Origin: UBA7672 sp964550535
Lineage (GTDB): Bacteria > Pseudomonadota > Alphaproteobacteria > Caulobacterales > Hyphomonadaceae
Reading direction: 5' to 3'
Length of the DNA stretch: 64,000 nt
Assembly (NCBI GenBank): GCA_964550535.1
Contig: CAZJZQ010000002.1
Coordinates: 1-64,000 of the forward strand
Made by a program: the position numbers and the translations under genes. The notes below the pieces were generated by a model. That model saw nothing but the letters and a program-made list of their open reading frames with translations, did no database searches and was not told where the DNA came from. Positions 8,639-17,167 of the stretch are shown here, one piece after another. Each line of letters begins with the position of its first letter. Position 1 is the first letter of the stretch.

Positions 8639-9736
8639 CCATTGGCCAGGAGGCAAGAGTAGGGGTGGTCTTTCGCCTGGACGGACGAGGATGCGATCTA
8701 CAGGCACGGTCCCCGCATCTGTACTCCCGCGCGCCTCAACGATCACCGTCTCGGTTGCGCTAACGAAGATTTCAGGGATGGAAACCTCGGTATCGCCTCT
8801 CGACCGCCGCCAGTCAGGTCGGCCGTTGACATATTCCACCTTCGGGTGACCAACAAACAGGTCGACGCCCTGGCTCCGCGCGCTCTGCGGTCCTTGGGAG
8901 CCGGATCGGGCCCAGGCAGCGATGGAGGCGGCTCCTGGCGCCCGGCACGCCGTCTGGTCAATGGTCAAGGGGTCGATGCCCGTCGCCTCTTTCAGGAATC
9001 CAGCCATCCAGCGCATGTTCATCTGTTCGGGGACCGGACGTTCCAGCATGTGCGAGCCGCCCACATGGATTATCACCCTGGCGTTCGGCCGCGCGCTGAA
9101 TACCGCCTCCATCAGACGTGCGGCCTGGGCCCTTTCGCGTTCCTCTGCACGGCGGATGATCTCGGCGTTGTCGTTGCTTGGCGTCCGCAGCGGCCCAAAA
9201 TCCCGCCGCTCATACTCCACCCGTTCAAAGCCAAGGGTCGCGGCTAGCCGCAATGTTCGTCCGAACATGGGCTCCTGGGTGTAATAGCCGTCGGACATCA
9301 GCGCCTCTCCATGACCCTCCGCGCTGTTGGAAAACGCCTCGGCGGCGTACACGCTGTAGCCCAGCGGCCGCAGGGCCGTCAGCAATTCGCCGATGAAGTG
9401 GCGGTGCAACGGCGCGCCGTGGTCCTCGTTGATGATGACGACGGAAGTCTTCCTCGCCTTCTCGACAATGGCTGCCATCGCATCGCCGCCGCCCGTCTCG
9501 CACGGGAAATCGCGGCTCATCCGATATAGGGAAAGGTCCTCGCGTCCCGCAAAGTGCGCCAGTTGATAAAGCGCCACCGGTGGCCTCGCACCGCTCGCGG
9601 GAATTGCCCTGAACAGATCGGCGCGAAGATCCGCGGCTTGTTCGGCATCGCTCGGAATTCGATTCTGGGCAGCTGCGCTTGCCGCCAACACCGCCCCCAA
9701 CACGCTTGCCGCGCTGACCGCCACCCAACCCCGCAT
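8573..9736 (-). CDS. Secreted EreA/ChaN (TIKI-superfamily)-like protein
   Basis: A 387-residue protein beginning MRGWVAVSAASVLGAVLA and ending its signal peptide at ASAAAQ. The start at 9736 follows a GGGGG ribosome-binding site; a longer open frame upstream lacks one. Conserved polar clusters NEDHGAPLHRH (about 103-113), YAAEAF (Glu 133) and HVGGSHM (C-terminal half) recall the metal- or heme-binding, hydrolase-like fold shared by erythromycin esterase, ChaN and TraB-type proteins. I infer an extracytoplasmic enzyme or ligand-binding protein of that superfamily; the substrate cannot be read from the sequence. It lies alone between the IS element and the cas genes. Confidence 0.5.
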   Translation of the reverse strand: MRGWVAVSAASVLGAVLAASAAAQNRIPSDAEQAADLRADLFRAIPASGARPPVALYQLAHFAGREDLSLYRMSRDFPCETGGGDAMAAIVEKARKTSVVIINEDHGAPLHRHFIGELLTALRPLGYSVYAAEAFSNSAEGHGEALMSDGYYTQEPMFGRTLRLAATLGFERVEYERRDFGPLRTPSNDNAEIIRRAEERERAQAARLMEAVFSARPNARVIIHVGGSHMLERPVPEQMNMRWMAGFLKEATGIDPLTIDQTACRAPGAASIAAWARSGSQGPQSARSQGVDLFVGHPKVEYVNGRPDWRRSRGDTEVSIPEIFVSATETVIVEARGSTDAGTVPVDRILVRPGERPPLLLPPGQWLVEGFTAAGSLGAPVMVAVDA

Positions 9737-9940
9737 AACGCCCCCATGCCTAACAGCCGAAGCATGAGCGCAAACTATGGCCACTCTACGGCGAAGTCCG
9801 TTCGCGGGCAGTATGTACGCCGAGGCTCGAGACGAACACAAGCTCGTATATCGTTCATCGGGACACGGCGTCTCGTCCTTGGCTTTGGTAAGTTGATCCC
9901 CGTTTCGAGATTCGGTTGCGTGGTTTGCGATGGCCATACT

Positions 9941-12133
9941 CTATGCGGTCGCCGGAACAGGCGCGTTGGGCACAAATAACCCCCCGCCAAAGTGGCGATC
10001 CCGTCCGATCAGGATCGGTCCGGCCAGAGCTGTCTGGCTCGAGAGGCGCGCGCGGCCGACAAGCCCAAGATCCGGAACGCCCCGCGTCTCCGAGGGGTCG
10101 ATCTCAAGATGAGGCAAGCGCAGCCGGATGCATTCATCCCGAATGTCGGCAGCCAAAGCTGCGTAAGCATCATGCGTTTTGCGATGCCGTGTGACACGAT
10201 ATGGCGTTGCGCTGGTCCACGCACGCGCCGGCGCGAATAAGGGGTCAGTTTCTATATATATGTACGTGCGCGACAGGTGCAAAACGCCCAAAACGCCAGC
10301 GCGCAATATCTCAAGGCCGTTCAACGCACTTTCAAGCGTCCGCAAATATTGCGCTTCTCCTCTTCGCATTTCCCGGCGCTCGATAACATGTGGTGCGAGC
10401 ACGAGCAGACGCGAGCGTGCCGCATCATATGCAAACGCAAGATGCGAGTGTTCGCCGGAACGCGCGACAGAGCCACTTTCCTCATGCCCCGTGAAAAAAG
10501 CAGGCAGAGGTTTGCCTTCACCGATTGTTTCCTGGACTCGAGCCATCACCGCGCGACGCAGCGCCCGCGTCAGCTTGTGTGTGTGTGCTCCGGCGGGCGA
10601 TGAGCCGGCGATCTGAAATGCCAGCACGCCGGAACCTTCCCGCGTAGGCGCCATCAGGCCGAGGCCGAGATAGCGCCCGTCGCCGATGATAAGCGGACCT
10701 GCGCGCGGCGTCTGGAAGATAATTTCCACATGCCACAGGCGGTGTTTGCCGAAGCGGTCGTGCGCGAAGGTTTCGGCGCGGGCGCCTTTCGCCGCGAACG
10801 GCTCACGCCGCACTCGGATGGTGACTGCGGTTGTATCGACGCCGGCATGACGAAGCGCCGTCAGGACGGCTGAAATGGCCTTGCTCTCTTCATCAGCGCG
10901 CTCGCCTCCCTTCTTTGCCTCGGCGTGTTGGCGTGCGGGGGCGATGCGTCGTCGCGAGACAGGCAGTGCGGCGGGCGTTACAGTGCGCCAAAAGCGAGCA
11001 GGCTCTCCTTCTCTGACGCCGTAATGGTGCAGCATGGACAGATCCTGCGCCGCGGCAAGTATGAGTTGCTCCGCGATCTCGCCTGTTTCGCTGTCTATAT
11101 TGGAAGGCAGAATTTCGAGTCCGGAAAAGGACCATTCAAAATCACGCGCCTGTGGACAGTCTGGTGGAAGCTCCACCAGCACGCGGCGAATGGCGCGGTC
11201 GGCGTGCGTGTGGCCAATGGAGGGAAGCGGGGTGATGCGGATACGCTGGGCCTTGTCGGCTTCGGTCGCGTCCCTGCCGATCAATATGCGCTCGATCATG
11301 TCTTTCTGATCAGGCAAGGCGTCAGTCAGGCGCTTTGCGGCCCCGTCCCTGATAGCTTCCGTCAGCGCGGCGATCCGGTCGAGCCGCCATGGCGCCTTGG
11401 CGCCGGAAAGGTCGAACAGCAGACGGCGCGGCGGGCTGTCGTAGATGATCTGCCGGAAGCGCGGTTTCGGCGGCTGCCTGAAGAGTGTCTGTTCTCGTCG
11501 GTTTGAGCCGGTTCGTTCGAAGCGCGCGCGGGCGCCTTCATGGCGCGCGATCAGGCTTTGCAGCGAACCCTTCAGAGGGACGGCGAGGATAAGACCGTCG
11601 CCGCCGCCGGCCGGGCGATAGATCGCGCCTTCATGGGTCGCGAGGCGATCCTCAATAGTCTCCTCGCCGATGATCTCGCCCGTCGCCCACGCCATGTCCA
11701 CGCCGCGGCCGAGTTGATAGAGCTGCTCCGCGATCGCACAGATGCGCTGTGCAGCCTCGTCGTTTCCCTCGAAACGCCATGCGTAGAGAAACTGTGCGCT
11801 GGCGTTGAACAGCATGGGGCGGATCGTCTTGGCGGCGCGGATTTTGCCCGCGCGCCTCAGATCGCCACCGACCGCATCAAGATCGTTGTTCGGCACGAAA
11901 TTCGTATAGCCGCACCCCTCACGCGCCACTGGCGCGGCGATGATGGGCGCTTCGAGATTCTCGAGCCAGGAGAGCGCTTCTTGATCTGTGCCGTCCAGCG
12001 CCGCGCCGCGCGCGGCACCCGCGACAAGCGCCTGAAACAGCCGCGCCGGCGAAGGCGGCCAGTCCGGCCCGCCCTGCGCGCGCCCATGATAGCGCCCATC
12101 GTGAAAGCGAATGGAGATGAGAAGGACGGGCAT
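9941..12133 (-). CDS. csb2: Type I-G CRISPR protein Csb2 (Cas5-Cas6 fusion, GSU0054 family)
   Basis: A 730-residue RAMP protein beginning MPVLLISIRFHDGRYHG, characteristic of the GSU0054/Csb2 family. In type I-G systems Csb2 combines a Cas5-like N-terminal part with a Cas6-like C-terminal part that would bind and cut the repeat hairpin of the pre-crRNA. Gly-rich loops near the C-terminus (DGRYLGLGLMAP and RHFGGGLFVP) fit the RAMP fold. The start at 12133 is one base after the csb1 stop, with GAGG just upstream; the longer frame from 12154 would overlap csb1. It is last in the cas3-csb3-csb1-csb2 operon. No separate cas6 gene is present, consistent with the fusion doing the processing. Confidence 0.88.
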   Translation of the reverse strand: MPVLLISIRFHDGRYHGRAQGGPDWPPSPARLFQALVAGAARGAALDGTDQEALSWLENLEAPIIAAPVAREGCGYTNFVPNNDLDAVGGDLRRAGKIRAAKTIRPMLFNASAQFLYAWRFEGNDEAAQRICAIAEQLYQLGRGVDMAWATGEIIGEETIEDRLATHEGAIYRPAGGGDGLILAVPLKGSLQSLIARHEGARARFERTGSNRREQTLFRQPPKPRFRQIIYDSPPRRLLFDLSGAKAPWRLDRIAALTEAIRDGAAKRLTDALPDQKDMIERILIGRDATEADKAQRIRITPLPSIGHTHADRAIRRVLVELPPDCPQARDFEWSFSGLEILPSNIDSETGEIAEQLILAAAQDLSMLHHYGVREGEPARFWRTVTPAALPVSRRRIAPARQHAEAKKGGERADEESKAISAVLTALRHAGVDTTAVTIRVRREPFAAKGARAETFAHDRFGKHRLWHVEIIFQTPRAGPLIIGDGRYLGLGLMAPTREGSGVLAFQIAGSSPAGAHTHKLTRALRRAVMARVQETIGEGKPLPAFFTGHEESGSVARSGEHSHLAFAYDAARSRLLVLAPHVIERREMRRGEAQYLRTLESALNGLEILRAGVLGVLHLSRTYIYIETDPLFAPARAWTSATPYRVTRHRKTHDAYAALAADIRDECIRLRLPHLEIDPSETRGVPDLGLVGRARLSSQTALAGPILIGRDRHFGGGLFVPNAPVPATA

Positions 12134-12134
12134 A

Positions 12135-13292
12135 TTATCCCTCTTCCGACTCATCTTCGTCTTTCTTAGCTAGCAGCCTTTTTGCCTCCTTGATATCGAA
12201 CTTATGTATCAACTGTTGTGGCCATTTCGCTTTAAACGGCTCGACCGCATCCGAGGCATACCTAACTAGCGCGTCGATTTCCGCAGCGGATGAAATTGAA
12301 ATTGTCGATGGCGCACCCCGGCGAGGGATAATTCTCAATTCGTCTTGCTCATTCGGTATCTGCAATTGGCATCCCGAACGGAGGAAGAGGTCGAGATCAG
12401 CAAGTCCTGCTATCAACGCGAGAGCGAGCAGGTAACGGCGAATCTGCTGGGACTCCGAATCCGACGCCCCTTGCAGAGCGCGAAGCGCCACCAAGTTTAT
12501 CGTAACGTCGCGCTCAATGTGTCCGCTTACATATATCCCTCCAAGCGTGCGCCGCTCCGGGTTGGGAGAGTTATTTTTGAAATCTGGCATATGCTTCGCC
12601 GCGGATGCGCTTACCTTCCTAAAGGTAGATGGCGCATCGGCAAATCCTTTTTCGGATAACTTTACCTTTTTCGACTTAGCCTCTTTTTCAAGCTCCGTTT
12701 TCTGCTCGTCAGATAGATGCTTCCAAACAGAATTGAACTGCGCAGCGGCCGAGACTTGGTCGACACCCTCGGCCCTGACGACAGCGCGGACCAAGCGCGG
12801 CCTTTTTTCGCCAGAACCGCCTCTAGAATCCCACGCCCCGAAAACGAGGGAGGTTGGAGCGAAGCAGCACAGCGGCATAGCGTTGTTACGACGACGAAGG
12901 GCTTGGAACGCATCCACGGCAAGCTGCATTAGTGTTGGCGAAGAGTGCACAACAGCGTCCGCACTACGGTGCGCCAAGTCCAAGAGTGAACGCTTCTCGG
13001 TATGATCGCCATCTGTATAAAGTTCTATTTCGATCTGAGGAACGAGAGCTACGAAAGGAGATTCTTTGAAAATCGGCTCCATACGGTTGGCCTGGGAGCC
13101 GACGCTGTCGATGGTGCAGACTTTCGTGCCGTCGGAGAGCGTGTCGATATTGTAGCCGATGTCGGCATAGGTCGGCGGGAAGATCACCGCGCCTTCGCCT
13201 TCGACCGGCAGCAACTTCTGCTTCAGGTGAAGCGCCACGGTGTCAGGTTTCTCTACCCACTCATTGATCATTTCTGCCGTAAGGGTGCTCAT
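12135..13292 (-). CDS. csb1: Type I-G CRISPR protein Csb1 (Cas7, GSU0053 family)
   Basis: A 385-residue Cas7-type RAMP protein that would form the backbone of the crRNA surveillance complex. Family-typical parts are the N-terminal EGAVIFPPTYA, the stretch VDSVGSQANRMEP-like here as IDSVGSQANRMEPIF, and NPERRTLGGIYVSG. The tail is strongly acidic (KKDEDESEEG). The start at 13292 overlaps the csb3 stop by the tetranucleotide ATGA, indicating translational coupling. A longer reading from 13496 lies inside csb3 and is not credible. It follows csb3 and precedes csb2. Confidence 0.87.
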   Translation of the reverse strand: MSTLTAEMINEWVEKPDTVALHLKQKLLPVEGEGAVIFPPTYADIGYNIDTLSDGTKVCTIDSVGSQANRMEPIFKESPFVALVPQIEIELYTDGDHTEKRSLLDLAHRSADAVVHSSPTLMQLAVDAFQALRRRNNAMPLCCFAPTSLVFGAWDSRGGSGEKRPRLVRAVVRAEGVDQVSAAAQFNSVWKHLSDEQKTELEKEAKSKKVKLSEKGFADAPSTFRKVSASAAKHMPDFKNNSPNPERRTLGGIYVSGHIERDVTINLVALRALQGASDSESQQIRRYLLALALIAGLADLDLFLRSGCQLQIPNEQDELRIIPRRGAPSTISISSAAEIDALVRYASDAVEPFKAKWPQQLIHKFDIKEAKRLLAKKDEDESEEG

Positions 13293-14236
13293 GGGCGCGG
13301 TTCCTCTTGTGCGAACGTGACGACTTTGTTCTTGCCGGAAAGGTCGAGGCCGAAGCGGAAGCGGCGTGTAGGAAGCATCTTGAGCTCGGCCGTCAACGCC
13401 GCGCGCGCCAGAATGGGCGGCAGGTTTCCACGCCACACGGCGTAGCGCACTTGGCGGAGATCGAACTCGACAGGGCGCGCGTATTCCAGTCCCCACGCAC
13501 TCAGAAACTCGACGACCGGGGACGCCTGGATTGCGTGCTTGTGCTCGTTGGGCGAGTAACCTGCGTCAATCGCCGTCCAGGCGCCGCGCGGATCGAAGTT
13601 GAAGCTACCGCCCATGGGCGTAAGCACGTCAAAAGGTCTTGCGATCAAGTCTTCGCGTTTTTCCTGCCAAAGTTGCGTAACCCCCTTGGTTTTGATTTCG
13701 CCGGGTTCGCCATTGGCCTTTTGTTTTCCGGTTGGCTTCTTGCGCACGCCATGCAGCATGGCGCGTGCGATTTTGTCGGCGGAGCGGTTGCCGGCATATA
13801 GTTTGAAGTTGTTTCGGTTCGAGCCGTCTGCCCAATGTCCTAGTTCAATGAGTGGATAATTGCCGCCGCCGAAGCGGATAGGCAGCGCCATGCGGTCGCC
13901 TTCTTTGGCTGGGAACGTAGGCGACAGCTCAATCGAAGGCGTGGACTCGTCCTCAGAGTCATCGGCGTCTTCGTCCTCGTCCTTTCCCTTCTTCGGGTCG
14001 ACGTATCCGAGCGGCGCCCAGCGTTCGGAGGCGGCGCCAGCGAGAAACTCCAGAACCGCTTCGATTGGATCAGTGCCGCCGCATGCGCTGACGTGAAACT
14101 GCGCGCCGCCATCATCGTCCCACTCAAATCCTCCTTCTGCATCGCCCAGCAACACGTCGGCGGCTTCTAGGAAGCCCAGGCAGGCGAACACCTGTCCCGG
14201 ATTGAAAAGATCGACGGGGATCGATGCGCGCGCCAT
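13289..14236 (-). CDS. csb3: Type I-G CRISPR protein Csb3 (Cas8-like subunit)
   Basis: A 315-residue protein in the position and with the features of Csb3 (also called Cas8u2), presumed to act as the large-subunit equivalent that recognises the PAM and recruits Cas3 in type I-G. The N-terminus MARASIPVDLFNPGQVFACLG is typical. Residues about 83-97 form a very acidic linker (GKDEDEDADDSEDE). GGGNYPLIELGHWADGS and PFDVLTPMGGSFNFDPRGAW are further conserved-looking blocks. Its start shares one base with the cas3 stop (TGATG) and its end overlaps csb1 by four bases, so all three are translationally coupled. Confidence 0.82.
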   Translation of the reverse strand: MARASIPVDLFNPGQVFACLGFLEAADVLLGDAEGGFEWDDDGGAQFHVSACGGTDPIEAVLEFLAGAASERWAPLGYVDPKKGKDEDEDADDSEDESTPSIELSPTFPAKEGDRMALPIRFGGGNYPLIELGHWADGSNRNNFKLYAGNRSADKIARAMLHGVRKKPTGKQKANGEPGEIKTKGVTQLWQEKREDLIARPFDVLTPMGGSFNFDPRGAWTAIDAGYSPNEHKHAIQASPVVEFLSAWGLEYARPVEFDLRQVRYAVWRGNLPPILARAALTAELKMLPTRRFRFGLDLSGKNKVVTFAQEEPRP

Positions 14237-17013
14237 CAGAATTCCTCCTTCGGCGCGTCTTCAAGCATGCGTGAAGCCTGTTGGTCGGCGGCGCGCAGCA
14301 GCGCCTCCCACCAGGCGAGCCCCCACGGCCCCCATCTTTTCTGCAATCGTGCAAATCTGAGCGCCACTTCGCGCGCGCGTTCGTCAAGAAGCGAGGGCGC
14401 GTCTTCGCCGCCGCGCGTGCCGATCACCGGCCGCGCCTGGCCGTGATGCGCCGCGACAAGGTGGAGAACCAGATCCCGCCAGTCTTCCGGCAGCGCCTTG
14501 AACGCATTGTCGTTCTGCACGTAGGGCAGAGATCCGAACTCGTGGCGGTAGCCGTCAAGGATCGCCTGATCGATCGGGCCGCGGGTTTTGGCGAGCGGAC
14601 CTGCGAGGCCGCATCTCTTCGCATCGCGCGGCGCCTTGAACGCCTTTTGCCAGCGGTCCGCCCGTTTGCCCTCGTCGTGCAGGGCTGCGCCGATAATGAG
14701 CGCGTCCGCAGCCGGGGCTGAAAGATTCAAGCGCTTTGCGATGCGTTCGGCTTTTTGCCGCGCCCAGTCCTGATGCTCCGATAGTTCTTGCGGCCGGGAG
14801 ATCGAACGCCCGTCTTCCTTTTGCGCGCTGTTACGGAAATGCTCGACGATGAGTCGTTCGATTGGTGCGCCGTCGCCATCCCTGCGAAGATCGAAGCCGT
14901 TCTCGAAGCGCCAGCCATCCTCTCGCGCTTCGCCCTCGCCGGTCTTGATCCTATACACGCGGAAGCCTGCCTTTTTGCTCCAGCTCTCGTCCGCGTCCAC
15001 GGTCGTGGGCGCCTCGGCATGATCTGCCTTCAGCAAGCCGCCGGACAGACCGCCGTTGCGCGCATCGAGAACAAGAATCCTGCCGGATAGCAGTTTGTCG
15101 AAGTTATCCTTTGCCGCGCCTTTGCGCGGTTCGCCAAGATCGCGAAGCGTGAAATAGCGGAGATAGTCGCCGCTGGACGAGAGCAGAAAGGCGGCGATGT
15201 CGTCCGGTTTCAGGCGTCGCGTCTTCTGGTTTGTCGTGACGTCCGGCTGCTCGTTCCCGGCGCCGGATCCATCGGATTCCGTCTCCGGCTCATCAGCGTC
15301 GGTCGCCTTGCCCCTGGATGGCTTTGCGCGCGCTTGTAGCCAGTCCATAACGCGAAAGGTTTCCGTCTCCAGTTTTTCGCTCTCGTGCGGCGGTGCGGCT
15401 TCGAAGAAGTCCGTGATATCCTGCTTGTCGCATTTCGTGCGCGGCCAGTCCTGTTGACCCTCGCGCACCGGCAGATGCGTGCGCCAGATCAAAGTCGTCT
15501 GCGGCCGTGGATTCTCCTCCCAGCCGCGCAGCCAGGGTGCGACCTCCGGCCGGCCCGTGTGTTCTTCGAGCGAAGTCATGGACCAGGCGTCCACAAGCGC
15601 GCGGCTGAGCGCGGGGCGCAGCGGTTCGGGTGTGGATGCGGCGGCGATCTGCCCGGCGCCAACGCGTTCCTGCAACGCGCGCAGCGCGCCGGGACTCGCA
15701 TCGCCCTTTAACTCGCCCAACAGATTGCGGACAGATTCCAGCCGCTGCCTCCGCGTCTCATCCTCCATCGTGGAGGTATCGAATACGACAACGTCCGCCG
15801 TGCCTTCGCCCCGGCGATTGACGCGGCCGAGCCGCTGCACCATGCGCTCCCACGCGACGAGATCGCAGACCATGTGATCGGCGTCGATATCGACGCCCAC
15901 CTCGCCGGCGGCGGTGGCGATGAGGAAGGTTGGCTTGTCCGCGGCCCTGCGCCCGCCGATGAACCCCAGCCTTTCCAGTTCGCGTTTGGCGTCCTCCCGC
16001 TCCTTCACGCGCCGCGCGCCGACGAGAAGTTCCGGCTGGTTGATTTCAACCTTCGGCTTTCCTGTTTTCCTGTCGCCTTTTGCGAGGGCCTCGATCGCAT
16101 CCTTCACGCCTTGCGCTGTGGCGGCGGCGCCGCCGTCATTCTTGTCGCGCCGATTGCAGAAGACGACGACGCGCTTTGGTCCATGCTCCGTTGCTAGCCG
16201 CCACGCGGCGTCCGCCAACAGTTTGTCGGGGACGCCTTCGTGCAATGACTCTAGGCGCAGACGCTTTTCGGCGTTGAGACGTCGTGCGACGGTCGAATCC
16301 AATTTGTCGCTTTCCTCCAGCTTGAACGGGGCGTGCGCGTCGCCGCGCTGCGTCGCGGAAAGCGGCAGCAATCTAAATGGAGGCAACAAGGCGCGGTCCG
16401 TCTCGTCCTTCGGCCACAGCGCGCCGTCCCCTTCGATGGTGCGCAGCAGGTGCTTGAAAGGTGGAACGAGATGCGCTTCATCCAGCACGACGAGCGTGTC
16501 GACGCCCAGAAAACCCGCATGGTACGGTCGCATCTTCCGCGATACGCCATACCCCTCGAACAGAAGCCGCGAGCCGATCATATCGACGGTGCCGACGATG
16601 ATAGCGGGCGTGGCTGGATCTTCGAGCCATGATTTGTTGTCGGCATAGGCGCCGCGCAGGGTGGAGATGGGCAGCTTGCGCTCCAGCCCCAGCCTGTCTT
16701 TCAGATGTTTCGCTTCGCCTTCCAGCGCCGCCTGTAGTTTCATCGCGACGTCCGTCGCCTGATCGACCACGACACGGCGATCGACGATATAGACGAGTCG
16801 GCGGGGCAGGGCGGCGCCATACGCACGGGCCAGCAGCCACAGCGCGATGACGCTCGTTTTTCCGAGGCCTGTGGGAATATCCAGCGCGGCCGGAGTTATC
16901 CCGCGCTCCAGAGACTTCCGGAAAAGTCGCGCCTGCCATGACATCGGGGAAAAGCCCGTCAGAAGGCGGAAATCTTTTTCCAAGTCCTCGGGCGCATCGC
17001 CTGTGCGGTCCAT
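14236..17013 (-). CDS. cas3: CRISPR-associated helicase/nuclease Cas3 with C-terminal HD domain
   Basis: A 925-residue Cas3 that unwinds and degrades DNA marked by the surveillance complex. The superfamily 2 helicase comes first: Walker A PTGLGKTS (about 47-54), DEAH box LDEAHLVPP, SATQ motif and motif VI QRLGRVNRRG. The HD nuclease follows at the C-terminus: AALHDEGKRADRW (about 780-790) and HLVAAHHG. Helicase-before-HD order is a hallmark of type I-G and differs from most Cas3 proteins. The start at 17013 follows a strong GGGGGG ribosome-binding site; the in-frame ATG at 17055 is less likely. First gene of the cas3-csb3-csb1-csb2 operon and divergent from cas4-cas1. Confidence 0.92.
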   Translation of the reverse strand: MDRTGDAPEDLEKDFRLLTGFSPMSWQARLFRKSLERGITPAALDIPTGLGKTSVIALWLLARAYGAALPRRLVYIVDRRVVVDQATDVAMKLQAALEGEAKHLKDRLGLERKLPISTLRGAYADNKSWLEDPATPAIIVGTVDMIGSRLLFEGYGVSRKMRPYHAGFLGVDTLVVLDEAHLVPPFKHLLRTIEGDGALWPKDETDRALLPPFRLLPLSATQRGDAHAPFKLEESDKLDSTVARRLNAEKRLRLESLHEGVPDKLLADAAWRLATEHGPKRVVVFCNRRDKNDGGAAATAQGVKDAIEALAKGDRKTGKPKVEINQPELLVGARRVKEREDAKRELERLGFIGGRRAADKPTFLIATAAGEVGVDIDADHMVCDLVAWERMVQRLGRVNRRGEGTADVVVFDTSTMEDETRRQRLESVRNLLGELKGDASPGALRALQERVGAGQIAAASTPEPLRPALSRALVDAWSMTSLEEHTGRPEVAPWLRGWEENPRPQTTLIWRTHLPVREGQQDWPRTKCDKQDITDFFEAAPPHESEKLETETFRVMDWLQARAKPSRGKATDADEPETESDGSGAGNEQPDVTTNQKTRRLKPDDIAAFLLSSSGDYLRYFTLRDLGEPRKGAAKDNFDKLLSGRILVLDARNGGLSGGLLKADHAEAPTTVDADESWSKKAGFRVYRIKTGEGEAREDGWRFENGFDLRRDGDGAPIERLIVEHFRNSAQKEDGRSISRPQELSEHQDWARQKAERIAKRLNLSAPAADALIIGAALHDEGKRADRWQKAFKAPRDAKRCGLAGPLAKTRGPIDQAILDGYRHEFGSLPYVQNDNAFKALPEDWRDLVLHLVAAHHGQARPVIGTRGGEDAPSLLDERAREVALRFARLQKRWGPWGLAWWEALLRAADQQASRMLEDAPKEEF

Positions 17014-17167
17014 CCCTTGTCCCCCCAATCGCGGGAAAACTTGCTCCGGATGCACGTCAGGTCAAGGTGATGGGGCTACGTGATGTTGCGGCACATTGGA
17101 TTTGCTGTGAAGAGTTCGTCAATGTGGATAACTCTGGTATAGTCGTACAGTTAGAATTGGCCGCCTT
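17014..17167. promoter_or_regulatory. Divergent cas promoter region
   Basis: About 150 bases between the start of cas3 (minus strand) and of cas4-cas1 (plus strand). It contains the most AT-rich stretch in this locus (around 17080-17160). A possible plus-strand promoter is TTCGTC with TATAGT 17 bases later (about 17116-17143); the -35 match is weak. Both cas operons must start here. Confidence 0.45.
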
